Source of the DNA: Bacteroides sp.
GTDB lineage: Bacteria > Bacteroidota > Bacteroidia > Bacteroidales > Muribaculaceae
Reading direction: 5' to 3'
Length of the DNA: 50,905 nt
Assembly: GCA_014802265.1 (NCBI GenBank)
Contig: JAAVCP010000082.1
Coordinates: 1-50,905, forward strand
The notes beneath the pieces were generated by a model. It searched no databases and was not told where the DNA came from. It worked only from the letters and a program-made list of their open reading frames with translations. The position numbers and the translations under genes are program-made. Below, in pieces: positions 9,722 through 17,760 of the stretch (position 1 is its first letter; each line of letters begins with the position of its first letter).

Positions 9722-9897
9722 ATGAAGAAACTGATTTTTCTACTGGACTCTCTTTATTATGTGCGGTAAATTATGCCGCTACACGTGATTCCGTACTCAT
9801 TATTCTGGGAGTGAAAGGTGAGCTTAAAATACTTCTCCAGTCTGAACTAAAATGTCCTTACATCCGTTTTTTCTATAAAAAGAACTCTAAATTATGA
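9722..9897 (+). pseudogene. Remnant of a short secreted-protein gene (frameshifted)
   Basis: An ATG at 9722 gives MKKLIFLL and then runs out of frame to an early stop. The neighbouring frame from about 9742 continues with TGLSLLCAVNYAATRDSVLI, so joining the two yields a plausible signal peptide with cleavage after NYA. The second frame ends at the TGA at 9895-9897, which overlaps the ATG of the flavodoxin-like gene (ATGA). One base near 9742-9750 appears to have been lost. The original protein is not recognisable. Confidence 0.4.
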
Positions 9898-10565
9898 AAA
9901 TCATAGGAATAAACGGAAGCCCGCGTAGAGGGTGGAATTGCGATAGTTTAGTTAAGAAGGCTCTTGAAGGAGCGGCTTCAGTAGGTGCGGAGACAGAAGA
10001 GATTCAGCTTTATGCGGAACCTTTGAAGGGCTGTCTGGAATGTTATGCGTGTAAGCGGAAAGACAACAAGACTGGTGGCCTGTGCGCAATCAGAGATAAT
10101 ATGCGCCCACTGCTTGAAAAGTGTCTGAATGCCGATGCTATCGTGATTGCTTCCCCCAACTTCTTCGGTTATCCCAGTGGTATGGTTCGGTCATTCCTTG
10201 AACGGTTCCTTTATCCTCTGTCGTCATACGAAATCAAAGACGGAAAGAAAGTCCGTGTTCTTGGTAACCGCGTCATTCCAGCCGGAATTATTTTCAGCAT
10301 GAATGTCGAGCCTGACAAATTTGAAATATTCGGCTACAAACAAACACTCGGTATGACACAGCATAATCTTGAGTATGTTTTGGGCTATGCCGAAGAATAC
10401 GACTGTTTCTACACAAAGCAGTTTACTGACTATTCAAAGATGGCTGCGAATATGTTTGATGCTGAAGACAGGATAAAACACCATGAGGAACATTTTCCTA
10501 TTGATGAACAGAACTGTTTTGAACTCGGTAAACGTCTCATAGAAAAAGCAAGAGAATTAAACTAA
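9894..10565 (+). CDS. Flavodoxin-like NAD(P)H-dependent oxidoreductase
   Basis: This 223-aa protein belongs to the flavodoxin_2/NADPH-dependent FMN-reductase superfamily. The N-terminus MKIIGINGSPRRGWNCDSL is the FMN phosphate-binding loop. The GCLECYACKRK segment (cysteines near 46, 49 and 52) is typical of the iron-sulfur-flavoprotein-like branch, and ASPNFFGYPSGMVRSFLERF is the flavin-contact loop. It would transfer electrons from NAD(P)H to quinones, azo or nitro compounds. The gene follows the AraC gene and a broken leader gene, and the IS3 element ends 22 bp downstream of its stop. The substrate is unknown. Confidence 0.85.
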   Translation: MKIIGINGSPRRGWNCDSLVKKALEGAASVGAETEEIQLYAEPLKGCLECYACKRKDNKTGGLCAIRDNMRPLLEKCLNADAIVIASPNFFGYPSGMVRSFLERFLYPLSSYEIKDGKKVRVLGNRVIPAGIIFSMNVEPDKFEIFGYKQTLGMTQHNLEYVLGYAEEYDCFYTKQFTDYSKMAANMFDAEDRIKHHEEHFPIDEQNCFELGKRLIEKARELN

Positions 10566-10586
10566 AAGCAAAAGATAAAGGGGGAG

Positions 10587-10611
10587 TGTGTCGTCCTGAA
10601 AAGCCTTGACT
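10587..10611 (+). repeat. IS3 terminal inverted repeat, left in window
   Basis: TGTGTCGTCCTGAAAAGCCT followed by TGACT. It pairs with the reverse complement of 12104-12128, with 20 of 25 positions identical by hand alignment, sharing TCCTGAA and TTGACT. Confidence 0.8.
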
Positions 10612-10722
10612 GGTTTTGAATATTATAATTGCTAATATCTGTTTAGAGTCCGGTTGATTCTTCACAGGTATTCATCTGAGGTTTCCGGAGGGTTTGGTAT
10701 GTAAAAGTACTGATTTTTTGAA

Positions 10723-11589
10723 TCACGCACCCTTGAGATAGTATTTTTTCCAAAGTTTCGCTCCGGGGGGCACTCCACGGTGGACCTCTTCAGGAGTGAG
10801 CATCCCGAGACTCAGGTGAGGACGTCTTGTGTGATAGGTATGGATTATCCCTTCAAGGACCTCCCTGATGTTCTCAGCCATGACATCCATGTGTTTGAGG
10901 AATTCGTCCTTAAGTATGCCGTTGACACGTTCAGCCAGTCCATTGTTGCGGGGATCATAATCCTTGGTCATGCTTATCCTTATCTTACGACGGGTGAGCA
11001 TGGAGGTATATTTCTTAGCACAGTACCGGAGGTCCTTGTCGGAATGATGAATCGGACAGTCTCCTTTGCGGAGCCCCTTCAATGCCATCTTTAAGGCTGT
11101 TATTGCATTCTCATGGCGCATGTTGCCAGCAATCTCCCAGCCAACGATTTTCCGTGAATAGGCATCCGTAATAAGAAACAGGTAATAAAACCTGTCTCCC
11201 AGCCATATGTAGGTTATATCACTTACCCATAGCTGATTGATATGGGTCGGGGTTAAGTCTTTCCGTAAATCCGGATAGGTGGTATGGAGACCATGTCCCG
11301 AGAACGTGGTGCGTGTCCGGTGAACACGGGGTTTGATCAGGAGGTTATGCCGATCCAGCAGCTCGAAAAGGGTGTCACGGCCTATCTCAATGTCAAATTC
11401 CTTTTTCAGCAGTTCCTTGAGTTTTCTGCCACCCACTCCGGGCATGTCAACACTGAGTGATCTGACACACTCGATTGTCAGATCCTCATTGACGGCATCC
11501 TTGAACGACTGCCTATGACACTCATACCACGCCTGTTTCGTCACCCTAAGTAGCTCACATGCCTCGCTGACACTCAGCTCGTGGGACAT
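10723..11589 (-). CDS. IS3-family transposase OrfB (DDE integrase)
   Basis: This is a 288-aa rve-type integrase. The first catalytic Asp is in QLWVSDITYIWLGDRFYYLF, the second in HHSDKDLRYC, and the Glu in NNGLAERVNGILKDEFL. An N-terminal HTH_21-like region (MPGVGGRKLKELLKKE) precedes them. The frame is open upstream of its first ATG and joins OrfA by a -1 shift at the A7 run (11619-11625), giving the usual OrfAB transposase. The second Asp block reads DKDLRYC where many IS3 members have DRGSQYC, a substitution of unknown effect. Confidence 0.92.
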   Translation of the reverse strand: MSHELSVSEACELLRVTKQAWYECHRQSFKDAVNEDLTIECVRSLSVDMPGVGGRKLKELLKKEFDIEIGRDTLFELLDRHNLLIKPRVHRTRTTFSGHGLHTTYPDLRKDLTPTHINQLWVSDITYIWLGDRFYYLFLITDAYSRKIVGWEIAGNMRHENAITALKMALKGLRKGDCPIHHSDKDLRYCAKKYTSMLTRRKIRISMTKDYDPRNNGLAERVNGILKDEFLKHMDVMAENIREVLEGIIHTYHTRRPHLSLGMLTPEEVHRGVPPGAKLWKKYYLKGA

Positions 11590-11603
11590 GCGCAGACGGG
11601 TCG

Positions 11604-12078
11604 CTACTTGGTAGGCGATTTTTTTGACTGTGACGGTTTTACAAGCTTACGATATTCATCAAGCTGACCCTCAAGGAAATCCCTGTGCAGGGAATCTTTC
11701 TTATGCTGAGCCTCAAGACGTGTGATTCTCTTACGGGTCTCTTCAAGCTCGCGCATAAGCTGTCGCTCTATTTTTCCTGATCTGTGACTGAAGTACGGAG
11801 AGAGGTTTATTGTGCATCTTTTTGTTTCGTCTGGAAGAGGATTTCTCATGAGATGGTGTCACCTCTACATTCATCTGCCGGAAGTGGCTCCTGAGCCACT
11901 TCCCTATACTGCATCGCGTGCCCTTATAGTCCTGAATGGAGGTAACTAATTTAAATAACGTCCCGGTTGCAAAATTATTCTCCCGATTAATCTGTTCGAA
12001 GCCCTTGGTACTTTCATACCAGGCTTTCACTGCCAATATCTCGGATTTGTCCCAAGATTTTTTGATTTCTTCACTCAT
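11604..12078 (-). pseudogene. IS3 OrfA, frameshifted
   Basis: The first frame (from 12078) starts MSEEIKKSWDKSEILAVKAW and stops at 11743. A second frame running to 11604 carries the rest: KIERQLMRELEETRKRITRL, a leucine-zipper-like coiled coil, then KLVKPSQSKKSPTK. The two fit if one A is removed from the AAAAA run near 11771-11775 (RK-NR becomes RK-IERQL). Either this is a disabling insertion or slippage at the run restores the frame. OrfA supplies DNA binding and multimerisation in the family. Confidence 0.75.
11619..11625 (-). other. Programmed -1 frameshift site (A7)
   Basis: Seven T on the plus strand (A7 in the mRNA) lie just before the OrfA stop. A -1 slip changes SQSKKSPTK-stop to SQSKKIAYQVATRLRMSHEL, which runs straight into OrfB. 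This is the standard IS3-family expression mode. Confidence 0.75.
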
Positions 12079-12103
12079 TGTTCGTTAATTTCCTTAACTT
12101 TTT

Positions 12104-12128
12104 AGTCAAGCTTATTCAGGATTAGACA
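12104..12128 (-). repeat. IS3 terminal inverted repeat, right in window
   Basis: Read on the minus strand it starts TGTCTAATCCTGAATAAGCT and ends TGACT, matching 10587-10611 at 20 of 25 positions. It marks the upstream end of the element, 79 bp before the XRE gene start. Confidence 0.8.
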
Positions 12129-12150
12129 GCTAACTATTTTTTCAAGATAA

Positions 12151-12182
12151 TTTTGTCATTTGGAAAATTCTAATTAAATTTG
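12151..12182 (+). promoter_or_regulatory. Bacteroidota-type promoter of the restriction operon
   Basis: A -33 element TTTTG (12151-12155) and a -7 element TAAATTTG (12175-12182) are separated by 19 bp, a near-perfect match to the Bacteroidota consensus. Transcription should start about 7 bp downstream, leaving a short leader before the ATG at 12207. An upstream TTG start in the same frame would lie inside the -7 box and is rejected on that ground. Confidence 0.8.
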
Positions 12183-12206
12183 CAAATAACATCAAATAAT
12201 TATTAC

Positions 12207-12440
12207 ATGTCAACAAATAGTATAGATACCGAAATTGAGCGTATAAACAGGCTAAAAGTAGTTTTAGTAGAGCAGAACCGCACAGGCAAATGGCTTGCCG
12301 GACAATTAGGAAAAAACGAAGCTACCATCTCCCGCTGGTGCTCCAATACCTCTCAACCCTCCCTTGAAATGCTCGTCAAGATTGCATCTATTCTAAAAGT
12401 TGACCCGCGCCAACTATTAAATGGTAATAATATTGATTGA
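12207..12440 (+). CDS. XRE-family regulator at the head of the restriction operon
   Basis: This 77-aa protein is almost all helix-turn-helix: KWLAGQLGKNEATISRWCSN is the DNA-reading unit, followed by SLEMLVKIASILKVDPRQLL. It probably represses or times the operon, as controller proteins do for many restriction systems. It is followed 2 bp later by hsdM. A close relative lies at 42787-43032, in front of the Hsp70 operon. Over a 59-residue stretch I count 34 identical positions between the two, so they are paralogues and may share operators. Confidence 0.85.
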   Translation: MSTNSIDTEIERINRLKVVLVEQNRTGKWLAGQLGKNEATISRWCSNTSQPSLEMLVKIASILKVDPRQLLNGNNID

Positions 12441-12442
12441 TT

Positions 12443-14035
12443 ATGGCTAAGAAAGCGGCAAATAAGAAGGATGCTCTACCTATGGAGGAGATGCTGTGGA
12501 AGGCGTGTGATGCACTGCGCGGCTCGATTGAACCGAGCGAGTATAAGCACGTGGTTCTCTCTCTGATATTCTTAAAATACGCCGGTTTTCATTTTGAGAA
12601 ACGTCGTAAGGAGATTATATTAGCCGGACAGGAGGCTTTCGTTGACAATGTAGCCTTCTATACAGCCAAGAATGTGTTCTATCTTCCCGAAACTGCACGG
12701 TGGAGTTATCTGAAAGAGAATGCCAAGCAGAACGATATTGCACTTAAAGTCGATAAGGCTCTTACTGACATCGAGAAGGAGAATAAGTCGCTTGCCGGAG
12801 CCTTACCGAATAATTATTACAGCTCGCTCGGTATTGAAGCAGAAAAACTCGGCTCACTTATAGACAAGATTGACGGCTTCGATTATATATTAGAGAATGA
12901 TAAGGAGAACGACATCATTGGTCGTGTCTATGAGTACTTCCTCTCCAAGTTTGCCATCAAAGAGGGCAAAGGTAAGGGGGAGTTTTATACTCCCAAGACC
13001 ATCGTCAACCTGATTGCCGAAATGATAGAGCCTTATGAGGGTATCATCTACGACCCCTGTTGTGGTTCGGGTGGTATGTTCGTGCAGTCATTGAAGTTTG
13101 TTCAGAATCATAACGGTAATCGTCGCAACGTGTCTGTTTATGGTCAGGAGTTTACCAAAACGACCTACAAGTTGGCGAAGATGAACCTTGCAATCCGTGG
13201 TATTTCGGCTAATCTTGGTGACTATGCAGCCAATACGTTCACCGACGACCGACATAAGGACTTGAAAGCTGACTTCATAATGGCTAATCCACCCTTCAAT
13301 CAGAAAGACTGGAGAGCCGAGAACCAGCTGACCGATGATCCACGTTGGCAGGGCTATGATACGCCTCCCACTTCAAACGCAAACTATGGGTGGATTCTTA
13401 ATATGGTAAGCAAGCTCTCCAGTAATGGAGTGGCAGGTTTCATACTTGCCAACGGCGCCTTGTCAGCCGATGGTACTGAGGGTGCAATCCGCCGCAAGAT
13501 GATTGAGAAAGGACTCGTAGAGGCAATTGTAATCTTACCTCGTAATCTTTTCTATTCCACAGATATTTCTGTTACCCTTTGGATTCTCAATGCCAACAAA
13601 AAGGCACGAGTTGTAAAACGTCAGGGAGAGGAAATCAAGTATCGCGACCGTGAAGGCGAGATTCTTTTCATTGATATGCGCCAGATGGGTGAGCCTTTCG
13701 AGAAGAAATATGTCCGTTTCTCCGATGCTGACATACGCAAAGTAGCAGACACATACCACAACTGGCAGCGTGAAGGGCACACTGAAAAGTATGCTGATGA
13801 GCCAGAGTTCTGCAAATCTGTTTCTGTTTATGGTGAAGGTGGCGTAAAGGAGAAAGATTTCTCCCTGGTGCCAAGCAAGTATATCGAGTTTGTCAATCAT
13901 GATGAAACGGTAGACTACGAGACACGTATGCGTGAACTTCAAACAGAACTTTCAGACATTCTCCGAGAAGAAGCTGAAAGTCGCGCAGCAGTTCTTGACG
14001 TATTCAAAACCCTTGGCTATGAAATCAATCTCTAA
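12443..14035 (+). CDS. hsdM: Type I restriction-modification DNA methyltransferase subunit
   Basis: This 530-aa protein has an N-terminal helical domain (HsdM_N, about 12-145) and an N6-adenine methyltransferase core. GKGEFYTPKTIVNLIAEM leads into motif I DPCCGSGG (204-211), and motif IV is NPPF (282-285). It methylates adenine in the recognition site using S-adenosylmethionine, acting as M2S or within R2M2S. I start at ATG 12443 rather than TTG 12437. Its 3' end overlaps the next gene by 17 bp. The whole sequence appears intact. Confidence 0.95.
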   Translation: MAKKAANKKDALPMEEMLWKACDALRGSIEPSEYKHVVLSLIFLKYAGFHFEKRRKEIILAGQEAFVDNVAFYTAKNVFYLPETARWSYLKENAKQNDIALKVDKALTDIEKENKSLAGALPNNYYSSLGIEAEKLGSLIDKIDGFDYILENDKENDIIGRVYEYFLSKFAIKEGKGKGEFYTPKTIVNLIAEMIEPYEGIIYDPCCGSGGMFVQSLKFVQNHNGNRRNVSVYGQEFTKTTYKLAKMNLAIRGISANLGDYAANTFTDDRHKDLKADFIMANPPFNQKDWRAENQLTDDPRWQGYDTPPTSNANYGWILNMVSKLSSNGVAGFILANGALSADGTEGAIRRKMIEKGLVEAIVILPRNLFYSTDISVTLWILNANKKARVVKRQGEEIKYRDREGEILFIDMRQMGEPFEKKYVRFSDADIRKVADTYHNWQREGHTEKYADEPEFCKSVSVYGEGGVKEKDFSLVPSKYIEFVNHDETVDYETRMRELQTELSDILREEAESRAAVLDVFKTLGYEINL

Positions 14036-15182
14036 AAAATCTGAATTCGAACACGCGCGTTCAAATTCAGAACACGTCAAAAAGGCAACGATGATTAATG
14101 AATCTACATCCGGTTTTGAGGAACTGTTTGAGAGAGCGTCAAGTGTTGTTGAAAATGCTCGCTCTGAAGCATATCGTTACATCAATGAATCATTAGTGCG
14201 CCGTAATTGGCTGTTAGGTAAATTAATTGCAGAGGAGGAACTTCATGGTGAGGAGCGTGCCACATATGGATTAAACATAATTAAGAATCTAAGCCGGCAT
14301 CTTACATCACAATTTGGTAAAGGCTTTACACGTCGAGATCTATATCATTATCTCACATTCTTTAAGACCTATTCCGATCTATTTATCGCAGAAGAGTCAA
14401 AAGTGTACTCACTGAGTACACAATCTCAGGTCCTTCTATCATGGACTCATTACCGCACGTTGCTCCAGGAACTTAATTCTGATGCCCGTAATTGGTATGA
14501 GCAGGAAGCCAAGGAGCAGGGGTGGAGTGTCAGGACCCTCCAGCGTAATATCAGTTCTCAATATTACTTTCGTAGACTCGCATCCCAACGCAAGGATTTA
14601 GTCGATACGGAGATGATGAAACTGACCGGACCATTGCAGACCACAGATCCAACCGAATTTATCAAGAATCCCGTCATAGGTGAGTTTTTGGGATTCACAA
14701 CCGACAGTTCTTTCCGCGAAACCGACTTAGAGCAGGCAATAATAGACAATCTTGAAAAATTTTTGCTTGAATTAGGTAAAGGCTTTGCGTTTGTGGCACG
14801 TCAACAACATATCCATACCGAAAAGAAGGATTATTATATCGATCTTGTATTTTACAATATATATTTGAAGTGCTATGTATTGATTGACTTGAAAACCAGT
14901 CAAATCACTCATCAAGATGTAGGTCAGATGGATATGTACGTCAGAATGTACGACGAAATGAAGCGAACCGAAGGAGACAACCCCACAATCGGCATATTGC
15001 TCTGTGATGATACGGATGAAGATATTGCTCGATTCTCAGTGTTGCATGACAATGATCATCTATACGCATCAAAATATATGCTCTACATGCCAACTAAAGA
15101 ACAGCTCCGGAAAGAAATCGATAGACAGAAAGCAATTTATTATCTTCAACATAAGGATTCTCAGGATGAAATCGAATTATAA
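14019..15182 (+). CDS. YhcG-family PDDEXK nuclease (DUF1016) inserted in the hsd operon
   Basis: This protein of about 387 aa has an N-terminal DUF1016 domain (SEAYRYINESLVRRNWLLGK, then a WSHY-like block reading LLSWTHYRTLL) and a C-terminal PD-(D/E)xK fold. The fold shows FVARQQHI, then YYIDLVFYN, then YVLIDLKT, with Asp-Leu-Lys where most members have Glu-Leu-Lys, and ending GQMDMYV. Relatives accompany type I restriction systems in many genomes. The start at 14019 overlaps hsdM; ATG 14091 (MINESTSGFEELF) is equally plausible because residues before it look low-complexity. The stop overlaps the hsdS start by 17 bp. Confidence 0.88.
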   Translation: MKSISKKSEFEHARSNSEHVKKATMINESTSGFEELFERASSVVENARSEAYRYINESLVRRNWLLGKLIAEEELHGEERATYGLNIIKNLSRHLTSQFGKGFTRRDLYHYLTFFKTYSDLFIAEESKVYSLSTQSQVLLSWTHYRTLLQELNSDARNWYEQEAKEQGWSVRTLQRNISSQYYFRRLASQRKDLVDTEMMKLTGPLQTTDPTEFIKNPVIGEFLGFTTDSSFRETDLEQAIIDNLEKFLLELGKGFAFVARQQHIHTEKKDYYIDLVFYNIYLKCYVLIDLKTSQITHQDVGQMDMYVRMYDEMKRTEGDNPTIGILLCDDTDEDIARFSVLHDNDHLYASKYMLYMPTKEQLRKEIDRQKAIYYLQHKDSQDEIEL

Positions 15183-16308
15183 ACGATTAGGCGACTATAT
15201 TCGACAAATAGATGTCCGTAACCGAGATTTAGCGGTTACAGTGCTTGTTGGACTGACTATTGACAAGTCATTTATCCCTTCTGTGGCAAATACTGTAGGC
15301 ACGGATTTATCCAATTATAAAGTCATTTCTCATGACCAGTTTGCATGTTCTTTAATGCAGGTAAGCCGAGATGGGAAAATGCCTGTAGCTATATTTAAGG
15401 GTGAAAAGGCGATAATGTCACCTGCATATCCAATGTTCGAGGTAAGTCGTACAGACGAGTTAATTCCTGAATTTCTTATGATGTGGTTCTCTCGAAAAGA
15501 ATTTGACAGAGAAGTAACCTTTTGGGCTGTCGGAGGAGTCCGTGGAAGTCTAGCTTGGGAAGACTTTACGAATCTTAATATCCCTGTTCCTCCAATAGAG
15601 GAGCAGCGTAAGATTGTGGCAGAGTATCAGGCAGTGGAGCAACGGATTGAAAACAATCGCCGACTCATAGCAACACTCGAAGATGCCGCCCAGACCATCT
15701 ACCGCAAGATGTTCGTCGACAACATCGACCCCAACAACCTTCCCCAAGGCTGGCGAATGGGAACAATCGGTGAGTTTTGTAAGGAGACAAAATCTGGAGG
15801 GACACCGAGTAGAGCTAAGAATGAATACTGGGATAACAAGGATTATCGATGGCTCAAATCTGGAGAAGTCGCTAATAATATTATTTTTGACACGGAAGAA
15901 TATATAAGTGAAAAAGGCCTTAAAGGAAGTTCTGCCAAAGTAATTCCTTCGGGTGCAGTTGTCATGGCAATGTATGGTGCAACAGCTTCACAAGTAGCAT
16001 ATTTAGACTGTGACACAACAACAAATCAAGCATGTTGTAATATGCTTACAAATTCTTTTGAAGAAGCCGCATATCTTTATTTTCACTGTCTCTTTCAACA
16101 AGAAAATATCAAACGCCTTGCTAACGGAGGAGCGCAAGAAAATTTAAGTCAAGAGCTTATATGCGCTCAATCGATACTTATAAGTGATGACACACGCAAA
16201 TATGATCTGTTTTCTAAAATACTCAAATCAAAGATAGCATTCAATAAGGAGAATTATTGGCTAGAAGTAATGCTAAATACCATATTATCAACTTTGTCAA
16301 GATTTTAA
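15166..16308 (+). CDS. hsdS: Type I restriction-modification specificity subunit
   Basis: This 380-aa protein has two target-recognition domains. TRD1 runs to about residue 145 and ends at the signature IPVPPIEEQRKIVAEYQAVE, followed by a long helix (about 155-185). TRD2 begins at GWRMGTIGEFCKETKSGGTP, which includes the conserved SGGTP. A second helical conserved region closes the protein. It sets the DNA sequence recognised by the HsdM and HsdR complex. The start at 15166 is chosen because MKSNYKRLGDYI matches HsdS N-termini; the frame is open further upstream but overlaps the nuclease. The recognition site cannot be predicted here. Confidence 0.92.
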   Translation: MKSNYKRLGDYIRQIDVRNRDLAVTVLVGLTIDKSFIPSVANTVGTDLSNYKVISHDQFACSLMQVSRDGKMPVAIFKGEKAIMSPAYPMFEVSRTDELIPEFLMMWFSRKEFDREVTFWAVGGVRGSLAWEDFTNLNIPVPPIEEQRKIVAEYQAVEQRIENNRRLIATLEDAAQTIYRKMFVDNIDPNNLPQGWRMGTIGEFCKETKSGGTPSRAKNEYWDNKDYRWLKSGEVANNIIFDTEEYISEKGLKGSSAKVIPSGAVVMAMYGATASQVAYLDCDTTTNQACCNMLTNSFEEAAYLYFHCLFQQENIKRLANGGAQENLSQELICAQSILISDDTRKYDLFSKILKSKIAFNKENYWLEVMLNTILSTLSRF

Positions 16309-16314
16309 GCAATT

Positions 16315-16953
16315 ATGGCAAATTACATAGCACCAGAAAATAATTCAAAAAAATTCACTTGTCCACACTGTAATACTGTGGCTCAAATGATATATTTCAG
16401 CGCCACATGGAAAGAAGCTAAAAGTTGGTGGTGCACACCTCTAGGAGATTGTAGTATGATGAATGTTGCAATTTGTCAAAATTGCGATAAAGCAGTAATT
16501 TGGATTGATGACCAGTATGTCTTTCCAGAAATCAATGCTTCCACACCCAATGAGGATATGCCTGATTCAGTGAGAACTCTATATAATGAAGCAGCATCGA
16601 TTTACAATAAATCACCCCGAGCTGCGTGTGCATTGTTACGACTTGCAGTAGAACGATTATGTAATGAGCTTGGCGAAACAGGTAAAATAGACACCATGAT
16701 TGGAAATCTTGTTAAGAAAGGATTGCCAACCATTGTGCAAAAGGCGTTGGATGCAGTTCGTGTAATCGGAAACAAAGCTGTACATCCAGGTCAAATAGCG
16801 TTCGACGTTGATGATAGGTCAACAGCAGAAACGCTTATGAAACTTCTGAATATAATAACGGAACGCCTGATTACAGAACCGAAAGAAATCAACAGCATAT
16901 TCGATGCCCTCCCTCAATCAGTAAAAGATTCAATCATAAAACGAGATAAGTGA
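16315..16953 (+). CDS. DUF4145 protein with N-terminal zinc ribbon
   Basis: This 212-aa protein has an N-terminal zinc ribbon (CPHC near residue 16 and CQNC near residue 55) and a helical DUF4145 core containing SPRAACALLRLAVERLCNEL and VRVIGNKAVHPGQIAF. DUF4145 is often found beside or fused to type I restriction subunits; its activity is not established. The gene is 6 bp after hsdS and 1 bp before the next gene, so it is certainly part of the operon. Confidence 0.82.
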   Translation: MANYIAPENNSKKFTCPHCNTVAQMIYFSATWKEAKSWWCTPLGDCSMMNVAICQNCDKAVIWIDDQYVFPEINASTPNEDMPDSVRTLYNEAASIYNKSPRAACALLRLAVERLCNELGETGKIDTMIGNLVKKGLPTIVQKALDAVRVIGNKAVHPGQIAFDVDDRSTAETLMKLLNIITERLITEPKEINSIFDALPQSVKDSIIKRDK

Positions 16954-16954
16954 G

Positions 16955-17749
16955 ATGGAAGAAGATAAAGAAAACCAGATAGTAGGTCTGGTAAAAGCCT
17001 CATCCAATATATTGAGCCAATTCTATCAAGATTTGGCTCAACCGAGTGTTAAAGCTGTAGGACAAGCCTTGGCTACTGTCTTTGAGCTATGTCCTAACTC
17101 GCTACTATCCTTGAAGTTGTGGTCTGAGAAGCGAAAACTACATTTTCAAAAACACTTGAGCGAATATGCTAAGAAGTTAGAAGATATCCCGGTAGAGAAA
17201 CGTTGTGAAGTAGACACACAGGTCGGTACACCTATAGTTGAAAGATTGACTTATACAACGAATGATGAAATAGCTGACTTATTCACTACATTGCTTGCTA
17301 TGGCATCTAATGTAGATACTAAGAATCGAGCACATCCTTCGTTTATTCATATAATCGAGAACCTAACTCCTGATGAAGCAATAATATTACGTCATATAAA
17401 GGACTTGGATTATGTCCCATATTGTGAAGTTAGGGCGAAAGGTTCAGATGGATATGATATTTTAGAAAATTGTCTCACTACGTTAAGATACGATTTACAA
17501 CTTGATTATCCCCAAAATATTGGAGCATATCTTTCAAATTTTGTGAGTCTTGGTATCTTAATTGGTAACAGAGATCTAATGATACAATTAAATGCATCTG
17601 AAGATTATGAAAGAATGTTACAATGTTACGGCTTGGAAGACTTAAAGAATGAATTAGTTCCTTCGAGGTATGCTGCAATCCATGCAAAAAAAGACTTTTA
17701 TATAATTACCCCGATAGGCAAATTGTTTTTGAGGGCTTGTATTAAATAG
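16955..17749 (+). CDS. Abi-alpha (DUF4393) family protein
   Basis: This 264-aa protein is recognised from the DUF4393/Abi-alpha hallmarks: a hydrophobic N-terminal stretch, the segment VGTPIVERLTYTTNDEIADL, and NRAHPSFIHIIENLTPDEA. The family was named for association with abortive infection; its mechanism is not clear. A variable C-terminal half (about 150-264) follows. It lies between the DUF4145 gene and hsdR with small gaps (1 and 11 bp), suggesting a second layer of phage defence that acts when restriction fails, which is inference. Confidence 0.8.
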   Translation: MEEDKENQIVGLVKASSNILSQFYQDLAQPSVKAVGQALATVFELCPNSLLSLKLWSEKRKLHFQKHLSEYAKKLEDIPVEKRCEVDTQVGTPIVERLTYTTNDEIADLFTTLLAMASNVDTKNRAHPSFIHIIENLTPDEAIILRHIKDLDYVPYCEVRAKGSDGYDILENCLTTLRYDLQLDYPQNIGAYLSNFVSLGILIGNRDLMIQLNASEDYERMLQCYGLEDLKNELVPSRYAAIHAKKDFYIITPIGKLFLRACIK

Positions 17750-17760
17750 CATAGAAAGAA

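Larger units (their letters stand above)
10587..12128 (-). mobile_element. IS3-family insertion sequence
   Basis: The element is 1542 bp, with 25-bp imperfect terminal inverted repeats beginning TGT, an OrfA/OrfB pair on the minus strand and an A7 slippery run between them. No direct target duplication is visible at the ends (GAG before, GCT after), so the insertion may be old or the copy rearranged. Its right end lies only 23 bp from the promoter of the restriction operon. OrfA carries an additional frameshift, so this copy may be inactive. Confidence 0.88.

Noticed and set aside
10581..12132. Target-site duplication of the IS3 element
   Set aside because: Three- to five-base flanks (GAG or GGGAG against GCT or GCTAA) do not match.
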